From Diploscapter coronatus (Eukaryota; Nematoda; Chromadorea; Rhabditida; Rhabditidae), in contig OZ038423.1 of the NCBI GenBank assembly GCA_964036155.1, forward strand, positions 40,811,249-40,875,248: a stretch of 64,000 bases of DNA, read 5' to 3'. Under the pieces are notes generated by a model, which saw only the letters and a program-made list of their open reading frames with translations, did not search any database and was not told where the DNA came from. The position numbers and the translations under genes were made by a program. Below are positions 51,301 through 62,000 of this stretch, piece by piece. Within the stretch, counting starts at the first letter, position 1; every line of letters begins with the position of its first letter.

Positions 51301-54300
51301 TTAAGGTCAATTTGATCATCAATGCTCCTGAATTTAGGCATAACGATATTTGACAGACAGCATAATCACATTCTGCACGATTACGTGGCAACACAGGATG
51401 ACATCGTCATTTTTTCGGCTACATTTTATGAAACTTCGAAGAGGTTCTGCACGATCAGTTTTCTGTCAATATTCGTTTGTTCATCTTCAGTTTTCCGAAC
51501 AATTCAATCGTGATTCTGTTCAATGCAGTGCAAGTGTTCCATTTCAAACACATCGAACTGTTGGGAGTCTCATACAACGCATCTGGGGCATTCAACACTT
51601 CCCTCAAAGTGCAGCCTGTCATTGCATCGCTGCCTTTCTACTGCAAATGGACGCCATTTCTGGCTGTTGGTGAAGTCGCAGAGCATTTGACTTCTTTCGA
51701 ATTGACTACTGGGCTATCTGGATTGGAGGTCTGAGTCATCAGAAATTCGAATATTTATTCCCGATTCAGCTGGAAACTCGACTGCCTTATTCTGACTATC
51801 GACCTGTCGTCGCTTGTTTTTCGCCTCTGTTTCTAAACGAGCGATGGCAATTGCTCATCTTGACAGCGGAGGTGACTCTTTTCCGAATATTTGTTGAAGC
51901 AATTCATGATTCAATCAGGTATATTCACATTATGGAGCATTCATGCACTTCTACATTCGATCGATGCTAACTGACTTGTACAGCATTCTAAAGAAGTACA
52001 GGAAGACGAGAATACAGCCTTGGCCTGCCATCAAAATGGGTTCAACTATTTTCTAGTGAAAATTCACTAATTAGTGAAATTAATAGGAATCCATCGAGCT
52101 AGCCCACTAAACTTCGATCCGAATTATGAACTCGAGTTCAGAAATCAGGCAGGCGCAATGACTGATTGTCTGTTGCAATACAAGGCAAGATTAATTGGTC
52201 AGAGAAAATTCACTAATATTAATTTTGCAGGAATCAGCTGACTACATAATTTTCCCTGACACAGGTATGAAGATAAAAATTCTGAAATTATAACGACATT
52301 ATCGGAAATTTCTCTAGAGACAATCTTTAAAATCCTTTTTGGAGAGAAGCGAGGGAGAACTTTTATCGATTTTGACATCTTTTCAAGGTTGATCACGATT
52401 TCTTTCGCTTCCAACAATTTCGTGAATAAATTAGCTTCAATTCCGATTCTGAAGTTCCATTCATTCTCGTCTCAAATTAGTCTTTTTCAAGCACGTGTTA
52501 GTTCAATTTCAATTATGCATCCTTCTAATAGAATATTTTTAAATCTTGTTTATGAAATAAGAGATTAGGATTTTGGGATTTCGAATTGAAAATTATGAAA
52601 GATTCCCTTTCCTAATAAAATATGAAGTTTCATTTAGACGATATAATTATTCCACGACTTGGAGACACTTACTACATGGAATTTGAGAAAGTGTTCGCTT
52701 TGTATCCACAAGCTGCTGCAGTCGCCTACAATATGAGTCAAGCCAGCATTGCTTCTTGTATGCAAGCTATTCAAATGTTTGAGAACATCACAGATAAATT
52801 GTAGCAACATCTCCAAGCACTTACTCTCCTGTTTCTGTGCTGAAATCATTGCGATTCAAAGGCGAAACTCGTTGGGGCAAATTAGTGGTGAAACCAGACA
52901 GGGCCGACAGCGTGTGGATTCATGAGAGCTTTGGAATTCGATCTGGACACTATCAGGTCTTTTGAGATATCTTTTCTGAGTCTTTAATTCTTCAAATCTA
53001 GGTCCCTCTGCCTGTCCATCTGAACTCTGCCTTGCATTTTCGTTTCTGGGATTTCCCTCGAAATCAGCCAATTGAGATCGAAGACACGAATCAGCTGCTA
53101 AACAAATCTCAATCAGACATTCCTCTCTACGATCCACTGCTTTCGTTCTCGGAGAATCAGACTGAACCACTCTACAGGGATATTGATTTGGAGTCGATTG
53201 AGAAAAGCTTCAGGAAAATGACTCGAAGGAGAGCTACTGGATCGGTAATTGACTTCCTCTTGTTAGAGAAGTAGTCTTTCAAAATTCACAGATCTTCTCT
53301 CGTCTTCCGGAGGTCTCTCTTTACTATCCTCTGATCGAACAGTGTTACAATAGGATATTTTATACCGGCGAACAGCACGGAACTTGCAAAGGTTGATTGT
53401 GAAACATGTTAAATTGATGAATTCGGATCCTTCAGGCCCCGAATTATGCGATTTGCCCAAGTTCCCAGGACTCCGTTGCACGAATGTGAAGAGTGAATTC
53501 CAATCATTTGCCTATTATTCGAAGATTTTCATTCATAAGCTAGTCAAGGCCGAATTCGAAAATACCGACAGCGGATGCTCGTTGTGATAATATCTATCAA
53601 TTTTTGCCAAATTACTTTTCATTTCGACATTTCGTTTGCTCACGATTCTTTTATGATGTTCATATCAAATTACTGTAGTTGTCAGAGTCAAAATTCGGGT
53701 AGTCTTTCCAAATGATCGGGTTTGAGCAGGGGCATCGTATTTTACTCACGATTTTCAACAAAATTTATCGTACCTTTGCTCGTAGCTCCGCTAGAATCGA
53801 TGCAATTGTCGAGTTCGGGTCGTCAAACTAAATAAACGACTTGTTTGAATATTTATGAGAACAAATAACTTACTTCTTGAGGCATTTCGAATTTGTCATT
53901 GCCTCCTTTTCTGATCAGCCATGCTGCGACAGCTGTGAACAGGAAGAATTGTTCTCCCGCATTCGCCTGTCGAACGAAATAGTGCCTGAAGAGTGAAATT
54001 TAGAATTGATTTAACGAATTTTAAAGAAATTTCTTATGACAATTATCAAAATGTATATGGAGAACGATCAAGTATTAAGTCAGTTAAGAGTTAATTAACG
54101 CATTTCATTATTTAATTTCGGTATAATCATTCGAAAATTTTCTCATAGGCAAATGGCATCTATAGATTAGTTTCAGTTTCAGGCGAAGTATGTTTGCAAG
54201 AATATTATTAAATTATGCATGTAAATTCGTGTAAACGAATAGCATCTTTCAAATTTATAGCCGTTTATTATGATTATCTTATTACGACGTAAAACTAAAA

Positions 54301-54523
54301 AAAAATACTTGTGCATATGTCGATAGCTCTTGTTCAACTTGAGAAATTCCTTTTCATAGCCAAGCAGCTTCAGTTTTGCCAAAAGTTCTTCATTCTAAAA
54401 CTTTCCTTGCATATGAATAATTATCATTAAAATAAATATGATTACCTTTGTAAAAAATTCGTAGCTCTTGCCCGGCCCTTCTTCGAGTTCATCCACATTC
54501 ACTTCTTTGTCTTCGTCCGTCAT
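48392..54523 (-). CDS. IFT57: Intraflagellar transport protein 57 (IFT57/Hippi; CHE-13 in C. elegans)
   Basis: Component of the IFT-B complex needed to build cilia; in nematodes cilia occur only on sensory neurons. Twelve exons: 54523-54446, 54394-54309, 53985-53874, 53827-53774, 49842-49724, about 49680-49608 (or -49644), 49555-49472, 49315-49202, 49158-49072, 48884-48751, 48704-48592, 48543-48392. About 401 residues (389 with the alternative donor); human 429. N-terminal CH-like region: HYFVRQANAGEQFFLFTAVA, AWLIRKGG, FDDPNSTIASILAELRAK, KLKPGAGEHALFVLDHLADL. An acidic linker follows, then QEVERVTPLLKITLRQDAKD, and a C-terminal coiled coil with SDGAPMVKIKQAVAKLEEEI. Intron 4 (53773-49843, 3.9 kb) contains a complete GT92 gene on the other strand. 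The donor of exon 6 is either a GC donor (at 49607) or GT (at 49643). Confidence 0.94.
49970..50390 (+). CDS. Unassigned open region, possibly spliced
   Basis: Several plus-strand frames stay open here. One (to 50249) ends in a Ser/Arg/Phe-rich stretch; another (to 50389) carries a charged run LSDSVSLEEEGRG, then IDIGEARRRKAALQQLAN. A GTAAGC donor (50139) and a TTTTCAG acceptor (50214-50220) could join them. I do not recognise the product, no clean start is evident, and it lies in the IFT57 intron upstream of GT92. It may be an undetected small gene, 5' exons of GT92, or chance. Confidence 0.25.
50612..50826. mobile_element. Tc1/mariner-like MITE, 215 bp
   Basis: Starts TACAGTGACGAGCAAAAGCC; the right end in reverse complement starts TACATTGGCGAGCAAAAGTT. 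TA at both flanks. Same length and ends as the copy at 21598-21812. It lies in the IFT57 intron, about 250 bp upstream of the GT92 start codon. Confidence 0.82.
51073..53587 (+). CDS. Glycosyltransferase family 92 (GT92/DUF23) protein, nested in IFT57
   Basis: Type II membrane glycosyltransferase of the Golgi; C. elegans GALT-1, the characterised member, adds galactose to core fucose of N-glycans. Thirteen exons: 51073-51105, 51194-51296, 51338-51443, 51491-51728, 51770-51871, 51919-52039, 52087-52184, 52231-52264, 52638-52757, 52805-52956, 53002-53244, 53292-53391, 53436-53587. They give 533 residues, all in phase. A basic tail (KKYKR) precedes a signal anchor at about residues 27-46. Family landmarks: SFPNNSIVILFN, the PVVACFSPLFLNERWQLLIL segment, YGAFMHFYIRSM, and the metal-binding DTDD (277-280) in FPDTDDIIIP, then VHLNSALHFRFWDFP. 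The intron after 52184 uses a GC donor (AAG|GCAAGA). The first exon is the least certain part. The whole gene lies antisense inside an IFT57 intron. Confidence 0.92.
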
Positions 54524-54693
54524 TTTAGGTTGGGCTAATTAGAGTTAGTTCAATGAAAAGTCGACAGAGAAGCACAATTGATTCGACTACTGCGCTTGCG
54601 TTGCCATGACAACATTGAATCATTCCCATATTTTTGAGGGAATATTTGCTAAAATATGATTTTTTACAATTATTTTTTTCTTTTCTAAATTTA

Positions 54694-54951
54694 GGGACAA
54701 TTTATGCGCGAATATATTTTGACATTGGAAGAAAACACATTATGCAACAGTTCTTGTTCGAAATATTGCCCGCTTCATTTCACAATTTCGATCCATCTCA
54801 TTCAGACTCTAGATATCTAATTCGAGAGTTGTTTTTTTCCTTTCTCGATCTCACAATGTTGTTGCATTTTGAACCTGAAAATCGAAAAGTCAGTATAATT
54901 CAAAAATATTTTGGAAAACATAATACATCTCGGTTACAGAAAAAAAAATAA
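54694..54951 (+). CDS. Unassigned open frame divergent from IFT57
   Basis: About 85 codons open after a TTTAG acceptor-like site. The frame contains RIYFDIGRKHIMQQFLFEIL, then PASFHNFDPSHSDSRYLIRE and MLLHFEPENRK before a possible donor at about 54,889. Composition is more protein-like than average for this region, and it points away from IFT57. No upstream or downstream exon was identified and I do not recognise the family. Confidence 0.22.
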   Translation, partial: GTIYARIYFDIGRKHIMQQFLFEILPASFHNFDPSHSDSRYLIRELFFSFLDLTMLLHFEPENRKVSIIQKYFGKHNTSRLQKKK

Positions 54952-55106
54952 TCTTCTAACTTTGTCAGGAAAAACTATCCCAAGAAAGAGACGTAAATTA
55001 CACTTTATTACAAAATCGAAGTTTAAACTTTAAAAATAAAAACTATTCTCAATTTTCGAAAGCTCTCATTTCAAAGTTGGAGTCAACAATGTCATTTGTC
55101 AAAAGA

Positions 55107-55290
55107 TACGGTAATGAGCAAAGGCTTGTAGCCAAACGCTAGTTTTAACATGATGTATGGACCGACTTCATAAATGGATATTTTTCAAAGTTGATATACA
55201 CGCAAAGGCTCTAGTTTTTGCAAATCTGTTAAATTTCGGGGATATTCGCATATAGGAAATAATTTACACCAGGGGTGTACAAAGGTTGAA
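55107..55290. mobile_element. Degraded copy of the 215-bp MITE family
   Basis: Starts TACGGTAATGAGCAAAGGCT, and its interior (TTTTAACATGATGTATGG, then TTCATAAATGGAT and ATACACGCAAAGGCTCTA) follows the reverse orientation of the element at 50612-50826 with many substitutions. The far end is not recognisable, so the right boundary is approximate. Confidence 0.55.
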
Positions 55291-55493
55291 TTTTGAATTG
55301 CGTTAGAATTATTCACTACCGCGTCTTCTTTGTACATCCTTGATTTACGCATCATTTTAAAAATAAGTTTTGTTCAAAATTTGTGCTCACCTCTGCACGT
55401 TCGAAATTCGAATTATACGAAACTGAAAACAGACTTCATGAAAACTCTGATCAGTCCTTTCACACAACGAATTCGATATCAACCACACGCAAA

Positions 55494-55580
55494 TCTAGGG
55501 AGGACGATCGTCAGAAAGCCCTTGCGACCTACCCCCGTATATTTTCTTCGCCTGACGAAGGTGCCCCTAGGCCTGGCCAC
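55494..55580. repeat. Dispersed repeat, short copy (copy 2)
   Basis: Contains GACGATCGTCAGAAAGCCC, then CCCGTATATTTTCTTCGCCT and GACGAAGGTGCCCCTAGGCC. These parts match the two ends of the NELF-C/D intron repeat at 35929-36115, but the middle of that copy is missing, as in an internally deleted element. Confidence 0.65.
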
Positions 55581-56776
55581 ATGTCACACAGGTGTGTCAT
55601 GACAATTGTTTCGTTTTGTTAAAATCAATTCGATATTACAAAAAATTGTCTAGACGATATCATCACAGTAAATTGTGTGTAATGCTTTCTAGTTTTAACT
55701 TTCAACTGTCAATAACAATCATTTAGAAAATCCAAAATTTTATTCATTTGGATGTAAGAAAACGTAAAGACGGGATGCAGTAATGAGTCCTTCACATGAA
55801 GACGGAAGGTCTGCTTTGACCCGCATCGCGAAAATAGGATAAGCATAAAATATTGTCATATAAAGTAACTAACAGACCAATTAAGAACGATTGAAACCCG
55901 CGGATTTAAGTCTAAAATAGAATAATTAATGATAGAAATTGGTTAGACATAAGTTTGGCGAGGAACATCAACGTAACAGGAAAAGTCGCAATTTCTCTAA
56001 CAATGTCATAGATAGGCTAAGATGCGTGATAATGAGAAGTGAGTTTGTACGATTCGACAGGAATTTACTCGCCCAAAATTTAACCGAAAGTAATTTCAAA
56101 GAAAATATTCTACTTCGAGATAGTTATTGATTTCGGACTAATAATTATGAACATTAATCGCTTAGATTTGGTGTGGAGATTTGCGTTCCATGAAAATCGA
56201 CAAATGCGTTGCTATTTATGAATTGAAATGGGGGGAAAATTCACTTAATTGCAGGCCCGAATTAACTAACAGAAACATGAAAATGATAAAGCTGACACCC
56301 GAATTTGAAGAAAGGAAATAATGTTGTGATAAACATAAACAATTCAGTCATAAAATTAAATAGATTGGCTAAATGAGTGATCAAAGGCAATGCGATAGAG
56401 AATATGCGCAGTTGAATGATCGAAACATGAAGGAACAGGCTTGAATTTACAGCTACAAAAGCAGAACTCAGGAGCAGATAGGTTACAATGCAGGTAATGG
56501 TACCATAGAAAGATGATTAGATTTCTACACGTTGACAATTTAACAAGTCATCGAGACTTCAAAATTGTCATCTATTGACATTTTGAGAAGCATTAAGTTA
56601 ACCGTAGATAATAAATATACCTGGCCAATATTTGTACTAAACGGAGACTTACAGTCCACCTTATGCTTCCGACCGTGATTTCTTGAAATTTGGAATAGAC
56701 TTGAGAGAAATTATTACCAACTATGTACAACAGAAAATTGCAACTAGATTGCAGTTAATTATGACTGGCTGCGGCC

Positions 56777-59065
56777 TCAACAAACAGCCTCTCCCAATTC
56801 TGCAACAGGCTCCAAAACTGGCTGGAATTTCTGACGGAAGCCCGAATTTCGGCGCTGTCGAGGCTCGTCCGCCGAGTGCTCGTTTTCTGGGCTCTAAAAG
56901 TTCATCGTAAATTTTATGTTCCATAGGATTAAAATTCTTTACTTTTAGATTACTTCCCATCTAATTTCTCGTTTTGTTATCAGCGAATTCTTTTTGATCG
57001 TTTTTCGGCCACGACAAATGTCAGTTCGAAAACGATTCTGATTGATAAGCGACATTGGGAACGATTCAAAGAATCAGAGACAAAATTGGTTCGTCACGAG
57101 ATGAAACTAGAGTTTGCGAGAGAAGGAGGGCATAAGAGATCGAGAGCATTGATTTTCAGTGATTATCTGATAAGAAAAGTCAATATGCCTGCTTTTTCTC
57201 TTCCATTCGATTTTTTGGACTTTGCTCATTTCATACTCTTTCTGCATTCATTTCTAATGATAAATGTTCTCCGTACTGTCGCACTTTACACATGAAGACG
57301 AAGAGGTTGCAACATTTGAAGAAAGAACAAAACATTGTCTAGATTTGGTAATGCCAAACGAAAGATGAGAAAAATCGAATAGACCTTCAATCAGAAACAT
57401 ACTTATTTCACCATTCATCTAAAAACTACCAATCTTTAGAATTACTACGTTTTAGAATCAAATTTCTCTGCTTACCTCAGGTCGTTGCGGGATAGCGATA
57501 GGCAAGTAGACGTCAGGCAAAAGCGATTCTGGCTGATTCTCGTCTCTAACCAATCTTACAGAGCCAGAGTTTTCCTTCACATTCTGAAATATTTACCAGT
57601 CATTCTGTGTTTTCGATCTATTTCATTTCACTATCTTATCATTCCGACTGATAGAAAATTTAAAATTTTACTGTCGAATCAAAGGAATCAATGCCCCGAT
57701 TAGCGTACAGATTCAGGCGGTCTTTTGATTTTCGCGTGCTTCGAGTTGACAGAGCAGAAAAATGTCGGCAAAAGAAGGGAAAGAGCGATTTTGACTCTGA
57801 ACAGACACGCAGTAGGGTTTCCCTTCAAAAATCGACAGATCGACAGAGTTGCAGTCAACAACCAAAGGAGTATCCTCTTTCCTCGTCTCTTTTCTTGCCC
57901 CTTCCCTTCCCTTCCCCTTTTTTACTCCCACTCTCCCCTTTCCTCTACTTCGTCTCACCCCACTTTGTCATTTTTTCCATTATTTTGCTTGAACTTCAAA
58001 GAAGTACCACAGTTATCCTTCTCAATGAATAAACGCAGCAAACAGACAACAATTGTCTATGTTGACTTTCTTTGAAATATGTCAAATCACCCCATACTCT
58101 TCGTAGAAAATAGATCAAGAAATTGCCGGAACTGTGGCGGGCATTTATTTTGATTTTGAAAGGTTACGTGATTTCCCCCAATAAATACGTTGAAAAGGTA
58201 CAAACCTGTTCGAAGGCGATCAGCTGTCTCCAGAAGCCGATGTTGGGTCGAACCATGGGTCGTTTCGACTTCATCAGGTGGTAGGCATCTCGAAGGGAAC
58301 GGCATCTGTACTTCATGAGATATGCCAGCACGATCGATGCGGACCGAGACACTCCAGCCACACAATGAACCAACACTTTGCCTCCGTCAGCAATCAGAGC
58401 TTGGATCTGAAACTTTGAAATATAGCCATTTTATCAGTCACTTTAGTTTTCTCATCTATCGTACGTAATCGCACTCTTTTCTGATTCGAACAAAAAATCG
58501 TCTTCGCTTCACTTTTTCTTCCCTTTTGTCTATTTGAACACTCACAACTACGAAAGCCAAAATCTCAAAAATCGGTTGCCGAAAAGAATGAGATGAGGAG
58601 TAAATAAAAATGAAAATGAATGTCTTCTCGAAAATCGAGTGGAGTGATTTTCGAAAATTCTCGTCCTCATAATTTTATACCTGATCAGATTGGAGTTCGA
58701 GGTGAGGATAGATGTAAGTCTGCGGGGTATCTTCCAGCCACAACTTGGTGCGTTGAATGTCGCCCAATGAACGAAGATTGGGAACCTGCAAATTGCATGT
58801 TGAGAACTGTAGAAATTTCATAGAATTTGATCGTTGATTTATTTCATTCTTTGTGCTTATTCATGAAAATTGAAATAGAATTGAATTGAATTTGAAGAAT
58901 AGAATCTATAATAATTTGCACCTCGTGAGTGGCGTTGATGATGTGAGTGATCTTGTTCTTCTTCATCTCGTCAGGAGTCAGAGCAGAAACTCCACAGATG
59001 AACAGACCGGGCACGATTTCAGAAATCGAGGCATATTCCGGATTGACGTGGAATGAAAGGGACAT
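56777..59065 (-). CDS. Dual-specificity protein phosphatase (atypical DUSP, DUSP14/18-like)
   Basis: Cysteine-based phosphatase expected to act on phospho-Ser/Thr and phospho-Tyr substrates. Five exons, 59065-58922, 58785-58681, 58406-58206, 57583-57476 and 56893-56777, encode 224 residues, all in phase. The N-terminus reads EIVPGLFICGVSAL then KITHIINATHE, the usual opening of atypical DUSPs. The signature HCVAGVSRSAS places the catalytic Cys at 98 and Arg at 104; Asp67 in LEDTP is the likely general acid. AYLMKYRCRSLRDAYHLMKS and RPNIGFWRQLIAFEQ follow, then a tail with ESLLPDVYLPIAIP, as in the PDVY tail of DUSP14. The last exon is polar and has no known domain. No kinase-interaction or rhodanese domain precedes the catalytic part. 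A TTTCAG acceptor-like signal ends 7 nt before the ATG. Confidence 0.92.
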
Positions 59066-62000
59066 GGTTTAGCTGAAACTTGAAAGGATAATTTTGAGAA
59101 TTAATGCAAGCTAAAATTCACTACGAAACGCGAATATGCCGAAGGAAGAGTGATGGAAAACCAATTTCTTCGAACATTGAAGGAAAAGGAAATTAATCGA
59201 TGTGCAAGGTCACATGTGATTGAAAATGAAATGAAATTGGAGAGGATTGGAAGAAAGGACAACGATTAGAGAGCAATTTATACGGGAAAACATAAGGGCA
59301 GTGCTGATATTCACCGGAAACGCCTACATAATTCTGGTTGTGGATGGGAAGAGAGAAAAATAACGAATGACTTTGAATGATAAGAGGGTATTAGTTATAA
59401 TCGATAGATCAAAATTCATTCATCAAAGCAAGGTTAATTGTAAATGGCCATGTGTTTCGGCAGAGAAGCTGCTTTTATAGCTAATGGCTGATAGGCGTCG
59501 GTTTATCTCGATTGGCCTGGAAGGAGGGAGGACAGAGCGTTCGACGACATGACTTTGGACACATGATAGAGAATGGAAGAGAAGAAGGAGAGCAGAGAGG
59601 AAAGGGGAGGAGAGGGAAGGGAAGGGGAATGGGTGCACTGAAATTGCACCCGAAGAAAAAGATCACATGGTTGTGACAGACTGAATGACAGAGATACGGA
59701 CAGAGAGAATACCGTTCGAATTGTGTTTGATGAGACAAAGCCATGTGCTGTGTGCTATTACGCGCCGAGAAATTCTTTGATCAGAAGAAAAGGGCAAAAC
59801 AATCGAAGCGACTCGATTACCAACTGATTGCCAGTCAAACAGCCATTAACACAATTGACAATCTCATCTCACATCTTTCATACAGCATTAGTTCGAATAC
59901 ATTCAGCATTATTACTGAAAACTGAGACTGAAACTATGAATTCGACAATTCAACAAGCTTGTCCCCGATCGGTTCACTCTTTCTTCAATTCACCTATCCC
60001 AGGGCTATTTCAAATGCCGAGGCAACTGCTACTGCTGAGAGCTCGTTGAAAGGGGGAAGCTAATTAAAATAAGTCAGGAGAAAAATGTGATGAAGATCAA
60101 AAGAGAGCAGGTCTGATAGCAGTGGATGGAGGATCATTTATTCTCAATTCACGAGACAAAAACTGGTGGCTATAAATTTTGAATGCAAGAAACGAGGGAA
60201 TTGAAGAGAGAGAAGAGACATGAATGCCCTTGGCCTTGGGGAATCTTTACATTTGGACGTCAGAGCAGCCAGAAGTTGGAACAGGCAGAGCAATGGAGCC
60301 AAAGTATGGTTGATCTGTTAACCAGGAGAGCATCATCAATTCTCGAGCTATTCTGGTGATAAGCGATCATTGTTTCTCCTTTTTGAATCAATCACAATCA
60401 AGATCTTTCGATTCTTTGAGATTTCTAATTGTCTAGTCCGAAATACAAAAGACTAATCAATATTTTGGAACAGCATATTAGAGAAGATCAACTATGTATC
60501 TAGAATATGGTAATTGTTATTAATGGATTTGGAAAAATTCAGCTATATAAAGAAGAAGGTACTCCTGATGACATGCTTCAAAGATGGGATAGGTAAACAT
60601 GAAGTTATTATCGGAAAATAATTAATCATTATTCAGCATAAAGAAAAATATTAGAAAGGTAAAAGCGATACAATAGAAGGCTAGCCAGACCTAAATTAAA
60701 CTGCATATTATCTAAAATCAGTTACACTTCCCACAGAGTGAATTTCAGTTTGAACCTAAAGAACTCAATGGTTCACACTATTTCGTAAAACTGAAAACTA
60801 CAGTAGCCTTATGTCAAAGTTAGTGATACTTCGGCTTATCATCACGTGAACAATTCATTTCCTTTACGAAACATTACGAAGCATTAGGAAGGTGGTAAAC
60901 TGTCGAGGTTCGAGAAGCTAATTACCAGAGTCAGGTTGAGCAATTCGTGATAGCTGAGTCATTTAGAAAACAGTTCGAAGGACAAAGTCCGCGGGGCAAA
61001 AGCCATTTCAAAGTCATATGAAGCAGAATGAAAAAGCGAATGTGCACGGACTTTGGAGGGTTGAAAAGCACGCAAATGGGGGCTGAAAGCAGAAAGGAAA
61101 GGGAGGGAAAGCTGATAGCTAAAAAAATGGAAGAAGAAAAAGCGAGGAAAAAAGTCGATCGGAAAAAAGGAAAACGGAAAATACAACTCTAACGCAGTCA
61201 ATTCGCAAACAGCTACGACAGACTAAAGCCGATTTACACAAAGTAGAAATATGGTTGAAACAAGGAACGGATTAGGAAGATTACGCAGATAGTAGCAGAA
61301 CAGCAGAATGAACTCGCAGATTATAAATTAGAAGAGAACAACATAATCATTATTAAAAGTGATTGATTGCAACATAAGTAAATCGAACTTTCTATGTGAA
61401 TCTTTCTAATAACAGTATTCGTCACTTTCATCTTCATCAAATCTCATAATTCCCCAGTTAATGCGGTCAAAATTCAAAATTCATCTGTTCATTTTTGCGC
61501 AAGTGGAATGGATAATTGGGCATTGATGGCTGCAACAATGAGAAAATTGCTGAAACGTAAGTGGGAAGGTCTGTGAAAAGAGGAGGACAGAAAGGGGAGG
61601 GTATCGATTCAAGCTGGAGGAAAATGAGGAGAAGGAGCAAACAGCAGCGAGCAAAGACACGGCAAAGTATCGAGACGCATTAGAATTGAAATACAGGCAA
61701 TATTACCTTGAATGAAGCTAGTTCAGGAAGGAGTTCAATTTAGAAACAACCGAAAATTGTACGATGTTTCACCTACTAAAATAGAATGCCCATTTTAGGG
61801 TAAAGAGGAGGAACTGCAAGTTTGCAATTTACATGAAAAGCTAAAATAATATCAGATGAGAATCGTTAGCACCTGTTTTCGGGGTTGTATGAACTGAATG
61901 ATGAAAGAATGTTTCATAGTAAGCATCAACACGCGAACTGCGAATGTATTGCATGTGGCTGATGCAAGAATTACGATACATTGAATGTCTGAACGCAGCA

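Larger units (their letters stand above)
49843..53773 (-). other. Gene-bearing fourth intron of IFT57
   Basis: The exon ending ILAELRAK (53774) and the exon beginning GITPDFPANKLK (49842) are adjacent in the IFT57 family. The 3,931 nt between them must therefore be one intron. It holds the antisense GT92 gene (51073-53587), a 215-bp MITE (50612-50826) and an unassigned open region (about 49970-50390). Confidence 0.9.
54524..56776. other. Interval between IFT57 and the phosphatase gene
   Basis: No confident gene. It holds a decayed MITE copy (55107-about 55290), a short copy of the dispersed repeat (55494-55580) and one open region on the plus strand (54694-54951). The IFT57 promoter should lie directly upstream of 54523. 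Confidence 0.55.

Noticed and set aside
57691..58075. Two overlapping plus-strand frames of 113 and 116 codons
   Set aside because: They lie in an intron of the phosphatase gene and derive from a pyrimidine-rich tract; no splice context or resemblance.
58087..58137. Short exon FRQFLDLFSTKSMG as the end of the phosphatase
   Set aside because: The acceptor is weak, and exons at 57583-57476 and 56893-56777 continue the gene in phase and include the PDVY tail seen in related phosphatases.
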